Shown piece by piece: positions 7,129 through 13,721 of a stretch of 14,793 nt of DNA. Source of the DNA: CAZUZD01 sp964624465 (GTDB lineage: Bacteria; Planctomycetota; Planctomycetia; Isosphaerales; Isosphaeraceae); the NCBI GenBank assembly GCA_964624465.1, contig CAZUZD010000141.1:1-14793 (forward strand), in the 5' to 3' direction. The translations under genes were made by a program, and so were the position numbers. The notes beneath the pieces were generated by a model. The model did not search any database and was not told the DNA's origin. It saw nothing but the letters and a program-made list of their open reading frames with translations. Positions within the stretch are counted from its first letter, which is position 1, and each line of letters opens with the position of its first letter.

Positions 7129-7292
7129 CGTTTGAGACCGGATCGGTCGGGGGGCTGGCGGGACGCCGGGCCCGACCCGAGGGCGGGCCCTGCCCCCGCG
7201 ATCCCGGCCGCGACGCGACCGGCCGCCCGCACCCCGGGCGCGGTCGTCCCGGCCGAACGGCGACACGACGACGCGAGCGAGGCACACCGACG

Positions 7293-8033
7293 ATGGGCGA
7301 GGCTGAGGCGGGATCGGCGGCATCGCGACGGGGCCCGGGGCCCGCCCTGGCCTCCGGGCGCGATCGGGGCGTGGCCACGGCCGAGCCGGGATCGGGCTGC
7401 CTGCAGGACGCGCTGGAGTTCCACACCCAGAGCCACCTGCGGCTGGGCCGCTCCGAGGCCGAGGCCAGCCGCATGGCCCGCGCCGCGCTGCTGCTCTACG
7501 TGGCCGCGGCCGAGGCGCTGGTGCACCAGGCGGCCGCCGAACTGGGCCGGCCCGAGCTGGCCCACCTGGTCTGCGACCCCCGCCACCCGCTGGCCCTGGC
7601 CGACGCCTGGCGGATGCTGCCGTCGATCGTGCCCGTCGGCCCGGGCGCCAGCCCCGCCGCCGGCTTCGCCGACCCTGATACCGCCCCCTGGCCCCAGTTC
7701 AACGAGCTGCTCGCCCTGCGCACCGCCTGGGCCTACCCCGGCGGCGAATCCCAGCGCCGGGCCTACTACCGCCGCCGCCCCGGCGACGACGGCGGCTTCG
7801 AGCCCCTGGAGCCCCACCAGGCGCCCGCCGAGCTGGGCCTGACGCCCGACCGCCTGGTGTACCCCCGCACCGGCCTGCCCCGCGACCCCTACGCCCTGCG
7901 CCCGAAGCACCTCGACACCGCCCGCGGCGTGCTCGACGCCGCCGTCGAGGCCCTCGATCGCCGCCTCGGCGGCGCCCTGACCCGCGACGCCCGCCACCGC
8001 CGCGAGCCCGTCCGCCTCGTCGGACCCCGCTGA
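7293..8033 (+). CDS. Helical protein of unknown function (possibly HEPN-like)
   Basis: This is a 246-residue soluble protein; I do not recognise the family with certainty. The first 35 residues are low-complexity. A helical block follows: LQDALEFHTQSHLRLGRSEA (37-56) and MARAALLLYVAAAEALVHQA (61-80), resembling the first helices of HEPN-type domains, then FNELLALRTAWAYPGGE (136-152). That last stretch stands where HEPN RNases carry RxxxxH, but it has no His, so ribonuclease activity is not suggested. The C-terminal half has LGLTPDRLVYPRTGLPRDPY (181-200) and a last helix LDTARGVLDAAVEALDRRLG (207-226) with a basic tail. The start is chosen at 7293 because GAGG lies 10 nt upstream and the sequence before it is not protein-like. 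Codon use matches its neighbours. No partner gene suggests a function; the HEPN link is inference only. Confidence 0.8.
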   Translation: MGEAEAGSAASRRGPGPALASGRDRGVATAEPGSGCLQDALEFHTQSHLRLGRSEAEASRMARAALLLYVAAAEALVHQAAAELGRPELAHLVCDPRHPLALADAWRMLPSIVPVGPGASPAAGFADPDTAPWPQFNELLALRTAWAYPGGESQRRAYYRRRPGDDGGFEPLEPHQAPAELGLTPDRLVYPRTGLPRDPYALRPKHLDTARGVLDAAVEALDRRLGGALTRDARHRREPVRLVGPR

Positions 8034-8173
8034 GGCTCACCGCATCGCGGCCCGCCAGCGGGAGCTGAAGTCCTTCGACCGGCTCGGTGGTTCGGAGGGC
8101 GGATGCGGCGCGCGGCCGCCGGCGCGCCCGCCGGGGCCGGCGCGCGGGGGGGCCCGCCGGCCGGGGGCGGGGA

Positions 8174-8183
8174 NNNNNNNNNN
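8174..8183. other. Assembly gap (10 N)
   Basis: Ten N bases interrupt the sequence next to a very GC-rich, hairpin-forming stretch. The true size of the gap is unknown, and sequence on its two sides may not be contiguous in the genome at this spacing. Confidence 0.95.
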
Positions 8184-8252
8184 CACGATCGGCCCATCCG
8201 CCCGGTCAGGATGATGGCTTCCACATCCGGAGCGAGGCCCTCGACCCGTCCC

Positions 8253-8282
8253 GGCGGATGACGCTCCGCGGATCCGCCCTCC
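8253..8282 (-). repeat. REP-like palindrome, copy 1
   Basis: Read on the minus strand this copy matches 28 of 30 positions of the element at 13960-13989. The head is GGAG instead of GTAG and one loop base differs. The 7-bp stem GGCGGAT/ATCCGCC is intact. Confidence 0.7.
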
Positions 8283-8354
8283 GAACCGCGAACAGCGGCC
8301 TGCCCTTGGGCGGTTCGCTGGCACGCTGCGGCTGGGCGAGCGCGGGTCGGGGCG

Positions 8355-8360
8355 TACAAT
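8355..8360 (+). promoter_or_regulatory. Candidate -10 box of msrA
   Basis: TACAAT matches five of six bases of the -10 consensus and gives a leader of about 40 nt to the chosen msrA start. No good -35 is seen (CTGGGC at 17-nt spacing). Its position argues against translation starting at the ATG at 8359, which overlaps it. Confidence 0.35.
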
Positions 8361-8406
8361 GACGCTGGACGGCGTCGCAACGGCGTCGCGCCCTGGAGCT
8401 CTGACC

Positions 8407-9087
8407 ATGAAGTCGTCGTGGATCCCGATCGGCCTGAGCCTGCTGGGCGCCCTGGCCGTGCTGCCGTTTGCCTTCGGACCCGCGGGACCCACCCGCCCCA
8501 TCCCCGGCGACGAGCCCGAGGCCGGCGGTGGCGGGTCCGGCGAGGGAGCGAAGCCCCTGGCGACGGTCACGCTCGGCGGCGGCTGCTTCTGGTGCGTCGA
8601 GGCCGTGTTCCAGGAGCTCAAGGGGGTCCAGCGGGTCGTCTCGGGCTACGCTGGCGGCCACGTGCCGAACCCGACCTACGAGCAGATCTGCTCGAAGCTC
8701 ACCGGTCACGCCGAGGTCGTGCAGATCACCTACGACCCGGCCGTCGTCAGCTTCGCCGACATCCTCGCCGTCTTCTGGAAGACTCACGACCCGACCACGC
8801 CCAACCGCCAGGGCAACGACGTCGGCCCGCAGTACCGCTCGACGATCATGGTCACCAGCGACGCCCAGCGCCAGGAGGCCGAGGCGTACAAGGCGAAGCT
8901 CGACGCCTCGGGCGCCTTCGACCGGCCGATCGTCACCGAGATCGTCCCGCTGGACACCTTCTATCCGGCCGAGGCCTACCACCAGAACTACTATCGCTCG
9001 AACTCGCGGCAGCCGTACTGCCAGTACGTCGTCGCCCCCAAGGTCGAGAAGTTCCGCGCCGTCTTCCCCGACCGCCGCAAGGATTGA
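8407..9087 (+). CDS. msrA: Peptide methionine (S)-S-oxide reductase MsrA, exported form
   Basis: MsrA reduces methionine-(S)-sulfoxide in damaged proteins. The 226-residue protein starts with MKSSWIPIGLSLLGALAVLP, an export signal or membrane anchor (about 5-24), then a Gly/Pro/Glu-rich linker, so it probably acts outside the cytoplasm. The catalytic domain begins at about residue 51. It holds GGGCFWCVEAVF with nucleophile Cys60, then GYAGG, PTYEQIC, TGHAEVVQITYDP, the block FWKTHDPTTPNRQGNDVG, QYRSTI, and near the C-terminus YHQNYYRSN. Cys205 in QPYCQYV is a candidate resolving Cys. The start at 8407 is supported by GGAG 8 nt upstream and by the signal sequence. The ATG at 8359 would add 16 residues and overlap the candidate -10 box. 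There is no msrB domain or neighbour in the window. The gene stands alone; a palindrome follows at once. Confidence 0.96.
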   Translation: MKSSWIPIGLSLLGALAVLPFAFGPAGPTRPIPGDEPEAGGGGSGEGAKPLATVTLGGGCFWCVEAVFQELKGVQRVVSGYAGGHVPNPTYEQICSKLTGHAEVVQITYDPAVVSFADILAVFWKTHDPTTPNRQGNDVGPQYRSTIMVTSDAQRQEAEAYKAKLDASGAFDRPIVTEIVPLDTFYPAEAYHQNYYRSNSRQPYCQYVVAPKVEKFRAVFPDRRKD

Positions 9088-9092
9088 ACGAG

Positions 9093-9110
9093 CGCCCGGG
9101 GACCCGGGCG
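9093..9110 (+). terminator. Palindromic hairpin behind msrA
   Basis: CGCCCGGG (9093-9100) and CCCGGGCG (9103-9110) are perfect inverse complements separated by GA, starting 6 nt after the msrA stop. No T-tract follows. Confidence 0.4.
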
Positions 9111-9240
9111 ACACCCCCGGCCCGCACCGCGTCCCATCGGGCGGATTTCGTTCCGCGTGCTCCCCCCTCCGGGAGCAGAGCCGCCGGGGTGGCCGGGTCC
9201 CACGTGTGGAGTCCGGGCATCGAGGAGCGGACGGGGCACA

Positions 9241-9282
9241 GGCCTCCGCCTCGTCGCCACGCTGACGCTCAGGCCACGCCAC
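9241..9282 (-). repeat. GTGTGGCGTGG-type palindromic repeat, copy 1
   Basis: On the minus strand the 27 bases 9282-9256 are identical to 9393-9419. The repeat can fold: CGTGGC pairs with GCCACG in the best copies, and an inner CTGA pairs with TCAG around GCG. Confidence 0.65.
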
Positions 9283-9320
9283 CCGAGGAGGCTGGTTGGA
9301 CCGGATCCCGCCCGCCCTCG

Positions 9321-9354
9321 GTGTGGCGTGCCCTCAGCGTCAGCGAAGCCACGG
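9321..9354 (+). repeat. GTGTGGCGTGG-type palindromic repeat, copy 2 (diverged)
   Basis: It begins GTGTGGCGTG, keeps CAGCGTCAGCG and ends GCCACGG, with several changes against the other copies. It is flanked by an 11-bp inverted repeat (9302-9312 with 9375-9385, CGGATCCCGCC). Confidence 0.55.
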
Positions 9355-9390
9355 ATCCTGGAGCCTGGGACCGAGGCGGGATCCGCTGGG

Positions 9391-9440
9391 GTGTGGCGTG
9401 GCCTGAGCGTCAGCGTGGCCACGTCGACGATTCGGAGGCC
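9391..9440 (+). repeat. GTGTGGCGTGG-type palindromic repeat, copy 3
   Basis: The first 32 bases agree at 31 positions with the minus strand of 13853-13884. The similarity continues with one mismatch and one single-base gap through TTCGGAGGCC. The full unit is therefore about 50 bp. Confidence 0.7.
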
Positions 9441-9462
9441 CCTGGATCCGGGCCCCGCACGC

Positions 9463-9532
9463 GGGACCCGGGCACCCCGGCGTTCGTCGTGCAGGAGGGT
9501 CGCGGGAGGACCCGCCGGGGTGCGCGGGTCCC
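9463..9532. repeat. Long stem-loop, 20-bp arms
   Basis: Arms 9463-9482 and 9513-9532 are inverse complements at 19 of 20 positions, with a 30-nt loop. It lies between convergent genes, 39 nt from the stop of the gene at 9572-10096. It could terminate transcription from either side. The right arm is a third copy of the 20-mer that ends the 301-bp element. Confidence 0.55.
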
Positions 9533-9571
9533 GGCCCCGGGCGGAGGAATGCGCCGAGAGGGGATGGCGGC

Positions 9572-10096
9572 TCAGGCGGCGCGGAGGTCGGAGTCGTCGG
9601 ACTCGGACTCCGCAGACATGGACTCGGGGCCGCTCAGGAGGCGGACGAGGACGGCGAGGTGGAACAGCAGGGTGCGGTAGGTGGCCAGCGCGGCGGGATC
9701 GGGGCGGGCGGCGCGGGGGCGGCGCTCGGGGAACAGGTCGGCCAGGATGATGCCGTAGGCCGGTGGGCGGCCGTCGTAGGGGCCGCGGAGGGTGGCCTCG
9801 CGGAGCAGCCGGCGGCCGACCTTGCCGGGCGGGAAGTGCCGCCGCAGCCGGTCCAGGCCGTCGCGGATCTCGGGCCGCTCCAGCGCCTCGGCCAGGGTGG
9901 CCGACTGCGCGAACGGGTGGTCGGGCCGGGTGTGCACCAGGCGGTCGCGGCAGCGGCGGAGCCAGGGGGCGCCAGCCGGCGCATCGGCCGCGGCCAGGGT
10001 CAGCAGCGCATCGCGCCGCGACCGCTCGCCGTCGCGGTCGGCCTGCCAGGCCAGCCGCAGGTACTCCAGGGTCATCGTGCCGCTGCTGCTGCTCAT
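9572..10096 (-). CDS. Hypothetical protein, Arg-rich, unknown function
   Basis: This 174-residue protein is not recognised. The start at 10096 is chosen because an unusually strong Shine-Dalgarno (AGGGAGG, minus strand of 10105-10111) lies 8 nt upstream; a second in-frame ATG at 10075 has none. There is no signal peptide. The N-terminal part is helical and basic (LEYLRLAWQADRDGERSRRD, about 10-29), followed by LRRCRDRLVHTRPDHPF, FPPGKVGRRLLREATLRG, and GRPPAYGIILADLFPERRP, which looks like a conserved core. A hydrophobic helix TYRTLLFHLAVLVRLLSG comes near the end, then an acidic Ser/Glu/Asp tail. No nucleotide-binding or catalytic motif is visible. Codon use (G/C-ending) supports it as real. 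It diverges from the glycosyltransferase gene and converges on msrA. An association with DNA or RNA is possible from the basic character, but nothing shows it. Confidence 0.75.
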   Translation of the reverse strand: MSSSSGTMTLEYLRLAWQADRDGERSRRDALLTLAAADAPAGAPWLRRCRDRLVHTRPDHPFAQSATLAEALERPEIRDGLDRLRRHFPPGKVGRRLLREATLRGPYDGRPPAYGIILADLFPERRPRAARPDPAALATYRTLLFHLAVLVRLLSGPESMSAESESDDSDLRAA

Positions 10097-10315
10097 CGCG
10101 CCGGCCTCCCTGCCGACCGACCGACCCACCAATCCCCGCATCCACCCCGCCGGCCCGCCCGCATCGGGGCCCCGGCCGGCACGTCCTGGCGAGACTCAAG
10201 ATCGGCATCGGCGGCCCCCCGGCTCGCACCATTCCGGCAATTTGCGGAATCTGGGCGAGGTTCGGGTCGGGGTTCCGGGGGTGGGATTGGTCTTCTCGGG
10301 CGGGGGCGGGCTCAC

Positions 10316-10321
10316 TATGCT
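10316..10321 (+). promoter_or_regulatory. Candidate -10 box of the glycosyltransferase gene
   Basis: TATGCT stands 44 nt before the start codon in otherwise GC-rich DNA. No -35 box is seen at a usual distance. The remainder of the 269-bp divergent spacer (10097-10365) shows nothing else. Confidence 0.25.
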
Positions 10322-10365
10322 ACGGCCGCACCCACGGGCAGGATCCAGGGAGGGAGCTCGCCACG

Positions 10366-11553
10366 ATGCGCATCCTGATGGTCACCTCGTTCCCGATTCC
10401 CGGCGACTACGACGGCACGGCGATGCTGCCGATCAAGGTGACGCGGGCCCTGAAGGCCCGGGGCATCGACGTCGTGCTGGCGTACCTCAAGGCCCGCGGC
10501 CCCTGGCGGAACCGGGTCGAGCGCGGCGACTTCGAGGGCACGCCGCTCTACACCCTGCCGATGCACCGCTGGGTCGACGGCCTGCGGGCGATCCGCCGCC
10601 GGCACCGCTTCGACCTGGTGCACGCCCAGCACTACGGCGGCGCAACCCGGGCCCACGCCGCCTGCCGGCTCTCGGGCTGGCCGATGGTGTACGAGGTGCA
10701 CTCGCTGCTGGGCGAGGAGGTCGAGCGCGACCAGCTCGGCCGCGGCCTGATCTACCGGGGCTACTGCGCCCTGGAGCGCCAGGTCTGCCGGCACGCGGCG
10801 CACGTCATCGCGCTGGGCGAGCCGGTGCGGGACGTGCTCGTGAACGAGAAGGGCCTCGCCGCCGACCGGGTCTCGGTGATCTATCCCGGCATCGACCTGA
10901 ACGAGTACGCCGGCCCTGCGACGCCGGCGACGATCCCGGGCATCGGGCCCGGGCACCAGGTGATCATGTACGTCGGCAGCATCGTGCACCCCAACCAGGG
11001 TGTGCCGCTGCTCATCGAGTCGCTGCCGGCGGTCTTCGCCGCGCGGCCCGAGGCCCGCTGCGTGCTCGTCGGCGGCCCCGCCGAGGCCGGCGAGGCCTAT
11101 CGCCGCCAGCTCGGCGAATTCGGCGACCGGCTGATCGTGCGGACCGGGCAGACGCCCGAGCAGGTCGTGAGCCTGACCCGACGCGCCGACGTGCTGGTGC
11201 ATCCCCGGCTGGCCTGCCGCGAGAACTACTCCGTGCAGAGCAAGATCGCCGTGTACCTGGCCTCGGGCCGGCCGATCGTCGCGACCGACTTCGCCGACTA
11301 CCGCACGATCCTGGGCGCCACCGGCGCCGGCCGGCTCACGGCGGTGGCGCCCGGGGCGATCGCCGACGGGATCCTCGACGTGCTGGGCGACCCGGCGCTG
11401 GCCGCGCGGCTGGCGGCGGCGACCGGCCCGGTGGCCCGCGAGTACTTCGGCATGGACCGCAACGTCGACCGGTACCTGGACGTCTACGACCGGGCCCTGG
11501 CCGCCGGCGGCCGACGGCCGGCCCGCGTGCCCGCCGTCACCGGCGCGGCCTGA
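10366..11553 (+). CDS. GT4-like (GT-B fold) glycosyltransferase
   Basis: This 395-residue protein is predicted to move a sugar from a nucleotide-sugar donor to a cell-surface or lipid-linked acceptor. The N-terminal Rossmann half starts MRILMVTSFPIPGDYDG, with FDLVHAQHYGGATRAHAACR and PMVYEVHSLLGEE (about 80-115). The interdomain region has HVIALGEPVRDVL and VSVIYPGIDLNEY. The C-terminal half has HQVIMYVGSIVHPNQGVPLL, CVLVGGP, ADVLVHPRL and SKIAVYLASGRPIVATD. The EX7E motif of GT4 enzymes is not intact: at the second Glu position stands Val (IAVYLASG where relatives have LEAMASG or EYLASG), while a Glu is kept in CRENYS. This may reflect a subfamily. The start is set by GGAG 9 nt upstream and by the family-like N-terminus. 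No transmembrane segment. No other polysaccharide gene is nearby, so the substrate is unknown. Confidence 0.92.
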   Translation: MRILMVTSFPIPGDYDGTAMLPIKVTRALKARGIDVVLAYLKARGPWRNRVERGDFEGTPLYTLPMHRWVDGLRAIRRRHRFDLVHAQHYGGATRAHAACRLSGWPMVYEVHSLLGEEVERDQLGRGLIYRGYCALERQVCRHAAHVIALGEPVRDVLVNEKGLAADRVSVIYPGIDLNEYAGPATPATIPGIGPGHQVIMYVGSIVHPNQGVPLLIESLPAVFAARPEARCVLVGGPAEAGEAYRRQLGEFGDRLIVRTGQTPEQVVSLTRRADVLVHPRLACRENYSVQSKIAVYLASGRPIVATDFADYRTILGATGAGRLTAVAPGAIADGILDVLGDPALAARLAAATGPVAREYFGMDRNVDRYLDVYDRALAAGGRRPARVPAVTGAA

Positions 11554-11560
11554 GCCGCGC
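11543..11560 (+). terminator. Stem-loop enclosing the glycosyltransferase stop codon
   Basis: GCGCGGC (11543-11549) pairs perfectly with GCCGCGC (11554-11560). The 4-nt loop contains the TGA stop. There is no T-tract. Confidence 0.35.
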
Positions 11561-11594
11561 GGGAGCCCGTCCCGTCCGATCCCGCCGCGTGCTG

Positions 11595-11621
11595 TTGGCT
11601 CGCGTCGCGGCCCGTTATGAT
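11595..11621 (+). promoter_or_regulatory. Candidate promoter of the DUF885 gene
   Basis: TATGAT (11616-11621) matches five of six -10 bases. TTGGCT (11595-11600) is a possible -35 at a short 15-nt spacing. The leader would be about 70 nt. It suggests the gene is transcribed separately from the glycosyltransferase gene, 144 bp upstream. Confidence 0.35.
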
Positions 11622-11697
11622 CGCCCCGTGAAGCCGGCCGGCGGCCGGGGCTGCGGTGCCCCGCGCCGACCCTGGGCCGGCGCGCGGAGGGTGATCG

Positions 11698-13500
11698 ATG
11701 CGCCTGCTTGCTTCCGGACCGGCCCTGCTCGCGGCCCTGGCCCTGCTCCTGGCCAGCGTGCCGGCCGGCGCCCACGCCGCGGCCGACAACGCCGAGGACG
11801 CCAGACTGGTCGCCTACTTCCAGGCCTGGCTCGCCGCCAGCTTCCGCGCGAAGCCGATGATGGCGACCCAGCTCGGCGACCACCAGTACGACGATCGGCT
11901 CGACGACCTCTCCCCCGAGGCCCGCGCCGCCAACCTCGCCCGCGACCGCGAGACCCTCGCCGGCCTGCCGAAGGCCGTCGACCGCGATCAGCTCTCGCCC
12001 GACGGCCGGGTCGACTACCAGATCTTCGAGGACGAGCTGACCCGCTCGATCTGGCTGGCCGAGACCTTCCACCCCTACGCCGACGACCCCCGCGTCTGGG
12101 GCGAGTACCTGACCAACAGCGTGTACCTGCTGCTGACGCAGTCGACCGAGTCGAAGGAGACGAACCTCCGCAACGCCCTGGCGCGCATGAAGGCGATCCC
12201 GCAGGTCGTCGCCATGGCGCGTCAGACCATCGACAAGCCGCCGAAGGTGAAAACCGAGACCGCGATCCTCCAGACCAGGGGCGCCATCGGGTTCTACACC
12301 GGCGGCCTCGAGGAGACGATCGCGATCCCCGACGCGCAGAAGCCGGCGATTGCTGCCGCGGCGGCCGACGTCGTGAAGGCGCTCCAGGCCCACCTGGCGT
12401 TCCTCCAGGACGAGGTCCTGCCGCGCTCGCAGCCCGACTCCTGGCGGATCGGCCGCGAGCTGTTCGCGAAGAAGCTGGAGCTGGAGCTCGACGCCGGCAT
12501 CACCTCGGAGGACCTGATCGCGGAGGCCCGCAGCGAGGCCGACCGCGTCGAGCGCGAGATGGCCGTGATCGCCAGGCAGCTCTGGGCCGGGTTCTTCCCC
12601 GGCGTGGTCATTCCCCCCGACGACGCCGACGGCCGCCGCGCCATGACGGCGAAGGTCCTCAAGGCGATCGCCCAGGACCACGGCACGCCCGAGTCGCTGC
12701 TGGCCGACACGAAGGCGACGGTGGCCGAGATCAAGGCGTTCATCGCCGAGCGCGACATCCTGACGCTGCCCGAGCCGGACCAGCTCAAGATCATCGAGAT
12801 GCCCGAGTTCCAGCGCGGCAACTCGGTGGCCTACCTGAACCCCGCGCCGCCGCTCGACCCCAAGGGCGGCAGCGAGTACGCCCTGAGCCCGCCGCCTTCG
12901 GACTGGTCGCCGGCCCGCGTGACCAGCTTCCTGGAGGAGTACAACCGGCCGATGCTCCAGATCCTCACGATCCACGAGGCGTACCCCGGCCATTACGTGC
13001 AGCTCGAGTACTCGAACCGCTGCCCGTCGCCGATCCGCAAGGTGCTCGGCTCGGGCACGTTCGCCGAGGGCTGGGCCGTGTACACCGAGCAGATGATGCT
13101 CGACCAGGGCTTCGGTGCCGGCGACCTGAAGCTCCGCATGCAGCAGCTCAAGTTCTACCTGCGCGCGGTGCTCAACGCCGTGCTCGACTACGAGATGCAC
13201 GTCACCGGCATCAGCGACGAGCAGGCCCTGAAGCTGCTGATGGTCCGCGGCTTCCAGACCGAGGGCGAGGCCGTGGGCAAGGTGACGCGGGCCAAGCAGT
13301 CGAGCTGCCAGCTCTCAACCTACTTCGGCGGCCGCACCGCCTTCTACCGCCTGCGCCAGGCCGTCCAGCGCGAGCGTGGCGACGCCTTCCAGCTCGGCCG
13401 CTACCACGAGGCCGTGCTCGCCCACGGCACCCTGCCCGTGAAGTTCCTGCCCGAGCTCGTCCGTCGCTCCCTCGACACCCCGGCTCCGGCCCAACCCTGA
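11698..13500 (+). CDS. Exported DUF885 family zinc-metallopeptidase-like protein
   Basis: This 600-residue protein has a Sec signal peptide: MRLLASGPALLAALALLLAS, then a probable cleavage near AHA|AADN (about residues 26-28). The rest is one long, mostly helical DUF885 domain. Its hallmark is HEAYPGHYVQ, where His426, Glu427 and His432 form an HExxxxH-like zinc site, followed by EGWAVYTEQM with Glu457 as the likely third ligand. Upstream family features include the N-terminal ATQLGDHQYDDRL (about 58-70). Full length for the family. DUF885 proteins are thought to be metallopeptidases, but substrates are largely unknown, so a periplasmic or extracellular peptidase is inference. The start at 11698 is supported by GGAGG 7 nt upstream and the signal peptide. 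Long ORFs on the other strand and in another frame are shadows. It converges on the FHA gene across repeats. Confidence 0.93.
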   Translation: MRLLASGPALLAALALLLASVPAGAHAAADNAEDARLVAYFQAWLAASFRAKPMMATQLGDHQYDDRLDDLSPEARAANLARDRETLAGLPKAVDRDQLSPDGRVDYQIFEDELTRSIWLAETFHPYADDPRVWGEYLTNSVYLLLTQSTESKETNLRNALARMKAIPQVVAMARQTIDKPPKVKTETAILQTRGAIGFYTGGLEETIAIPDAQKPAIAAAAADVVKALQAHLAFLQDEVLPRSQPDSWRIGRELFAKKLELELDAGITSEDLIAEARSEADRVEREMAVIARQLWAGFFPGVVIPPDDADGRRAMTAKVLKAIAQDHGTPESLLADTKATVAEIKAFIAERDILTLPEPDQLKIIEMPEFQRGNSVAYLNPAPPLDPKGGSEYALSPPPSDWSPARVTSFLEEYNRPMLQILTIHEAYPGHYVQLEYSNRCPSPIRKVLGSGTFAEGWAVYTEQMMLDQGFGAGDLKLRMQQLKFYLRAVLNAVLDYEMHVTGISDEQALKLLMVRGFQTEGEAVGKVTRAKQSSCQLSTYFGGRTAFYRLRQAVQRERGDAFQLGRYHEAVLAHGTLPVKFLPELVRRSLDTPAPAQP

Positions 13501-13653
13501 TCGTACGTCGCCGATGCCTCCCCGGTTGCCTGGGCCTGCGGTCCGCCGCCGGCCCGGCTCCGGGAGCCTGCGGATCGGCCTCGTGGGCCCGGTACACCAG
13601 CCCGGGACCTCAGTCCGAGGTCGGGGGTCCGACCTCCCGGAGCGTCGTCCCTT

Positions 13654-13667
13654 CCGTGTGGCGTGGC
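13654..13667 (+). repeat. GTGTGGCGTGG-type repeat, copy 4 (partial)
   Basis: The 14 bases CCGTGTGGCGTGGC are an exact inverse complement of 13873-13886, the end of copy 5. The rest of the unit is lost, and G/C-rich sequence follows. Confidence 0.5.
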
Positions 13668-13721
13668 GGGTGGCGGGCCGCGGGCCCCGCCGGCGGCGCG
13701 CCCCCAACGCGCGGGTGGCCC

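Larger units (their letters stand above)
6975..7292. other. Intergenic region with palindromes and an AT-richer promoter-like patch
   Basis: No gene is supported in these 318 bases. An ORF covers part of them from a GTG at 7119, but its 58 extra residues are Arg/Gly/Pro-rich and unlike a protein N-terminus. The region holds the palindrome at 7002-7017, a second one (CCCCCGGGGG, 7025-7034), and the AT-richer patch at 7090-7130. Confidence 0.55.
8034..8406. other. Intergenic region containing the scaffold gap, upstream of msrA
   Basis: No gene is supported. The left part (8100-8173) is extremely GC-rich with repeated GCCGGCGCGC blocks and runs into the N gap. The right part holds a REP-like element (8253-8282), a 7-bp inverted repeat (GAACCGC at 8283-8289 with GCGGTTC about 20 nt on) and the msrA promoter candidate. 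Confidence 0.55.
9182..9482. repeat. 301-bp MITE-like inverted-repeat element
   Basis: The ends are 20-bp inverted repeats that agree at 19 of 20 positions: CGCCGGGGTG with CCGGGTCCC at 9182-9201, and its complement at 9463-9482. Inside each end, after 39 and 22 nt respectively, comes an inverted copy of the same palindromic repeat (9241-9282 and 9391-9440, sharing 27 exact bases). The two arms therefore match over roughly 90-100 bp with gaps. The centre holds a third, diverged copy. No ORF and no clear target-site duplication are seen. It is compatible with a non-autonomous mobile element or a REP cluster. Confidence 0.45.
9088..9571. other. Repeat-rich convergent intergenic region
   Basis: No gene is supported in these 484 bases between convergent msrA and the unknown gene at 9572-10096. 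Almost the whole stretch consists of inverted repeats: a palindrome at 9093-9110, a 301-bp inverted-repeat element (9182-9482) with three palindromic repeat copies inside, and a long stem-loop (9463-9532). Confidence 0.7.

Noticed and set aside
7119..7292. A longer form of the helical unknown protein from a GTG at 7119
   Set aside because: The extra 58 residues are Arg/Gly/Pro-rich, the region looks like promoter DNA, and a usable Shine-Dalgarno precedes the ATG at 7293.
8359..8406. msrA start at the ATG at 8359
   Set aside because: It overlaps the candidate -10 box TACAAT, lacks a Shine-Dalgarno and would place 16 residues before a clear signal sequence.
9088..9571. CRISPR array
   Set aside because: The repeats differ in orientation and spacing and are palindromic and diverged, with no regular spacers and no cas gene.
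10315..13200. A 961-residue minus-strand ORF opposite the glycosyltransferase and DUF885 genes
   Set aside because: It mirrors the codon structure of two well-supported genes on the other strand and has no recognisable domain; a shadow.
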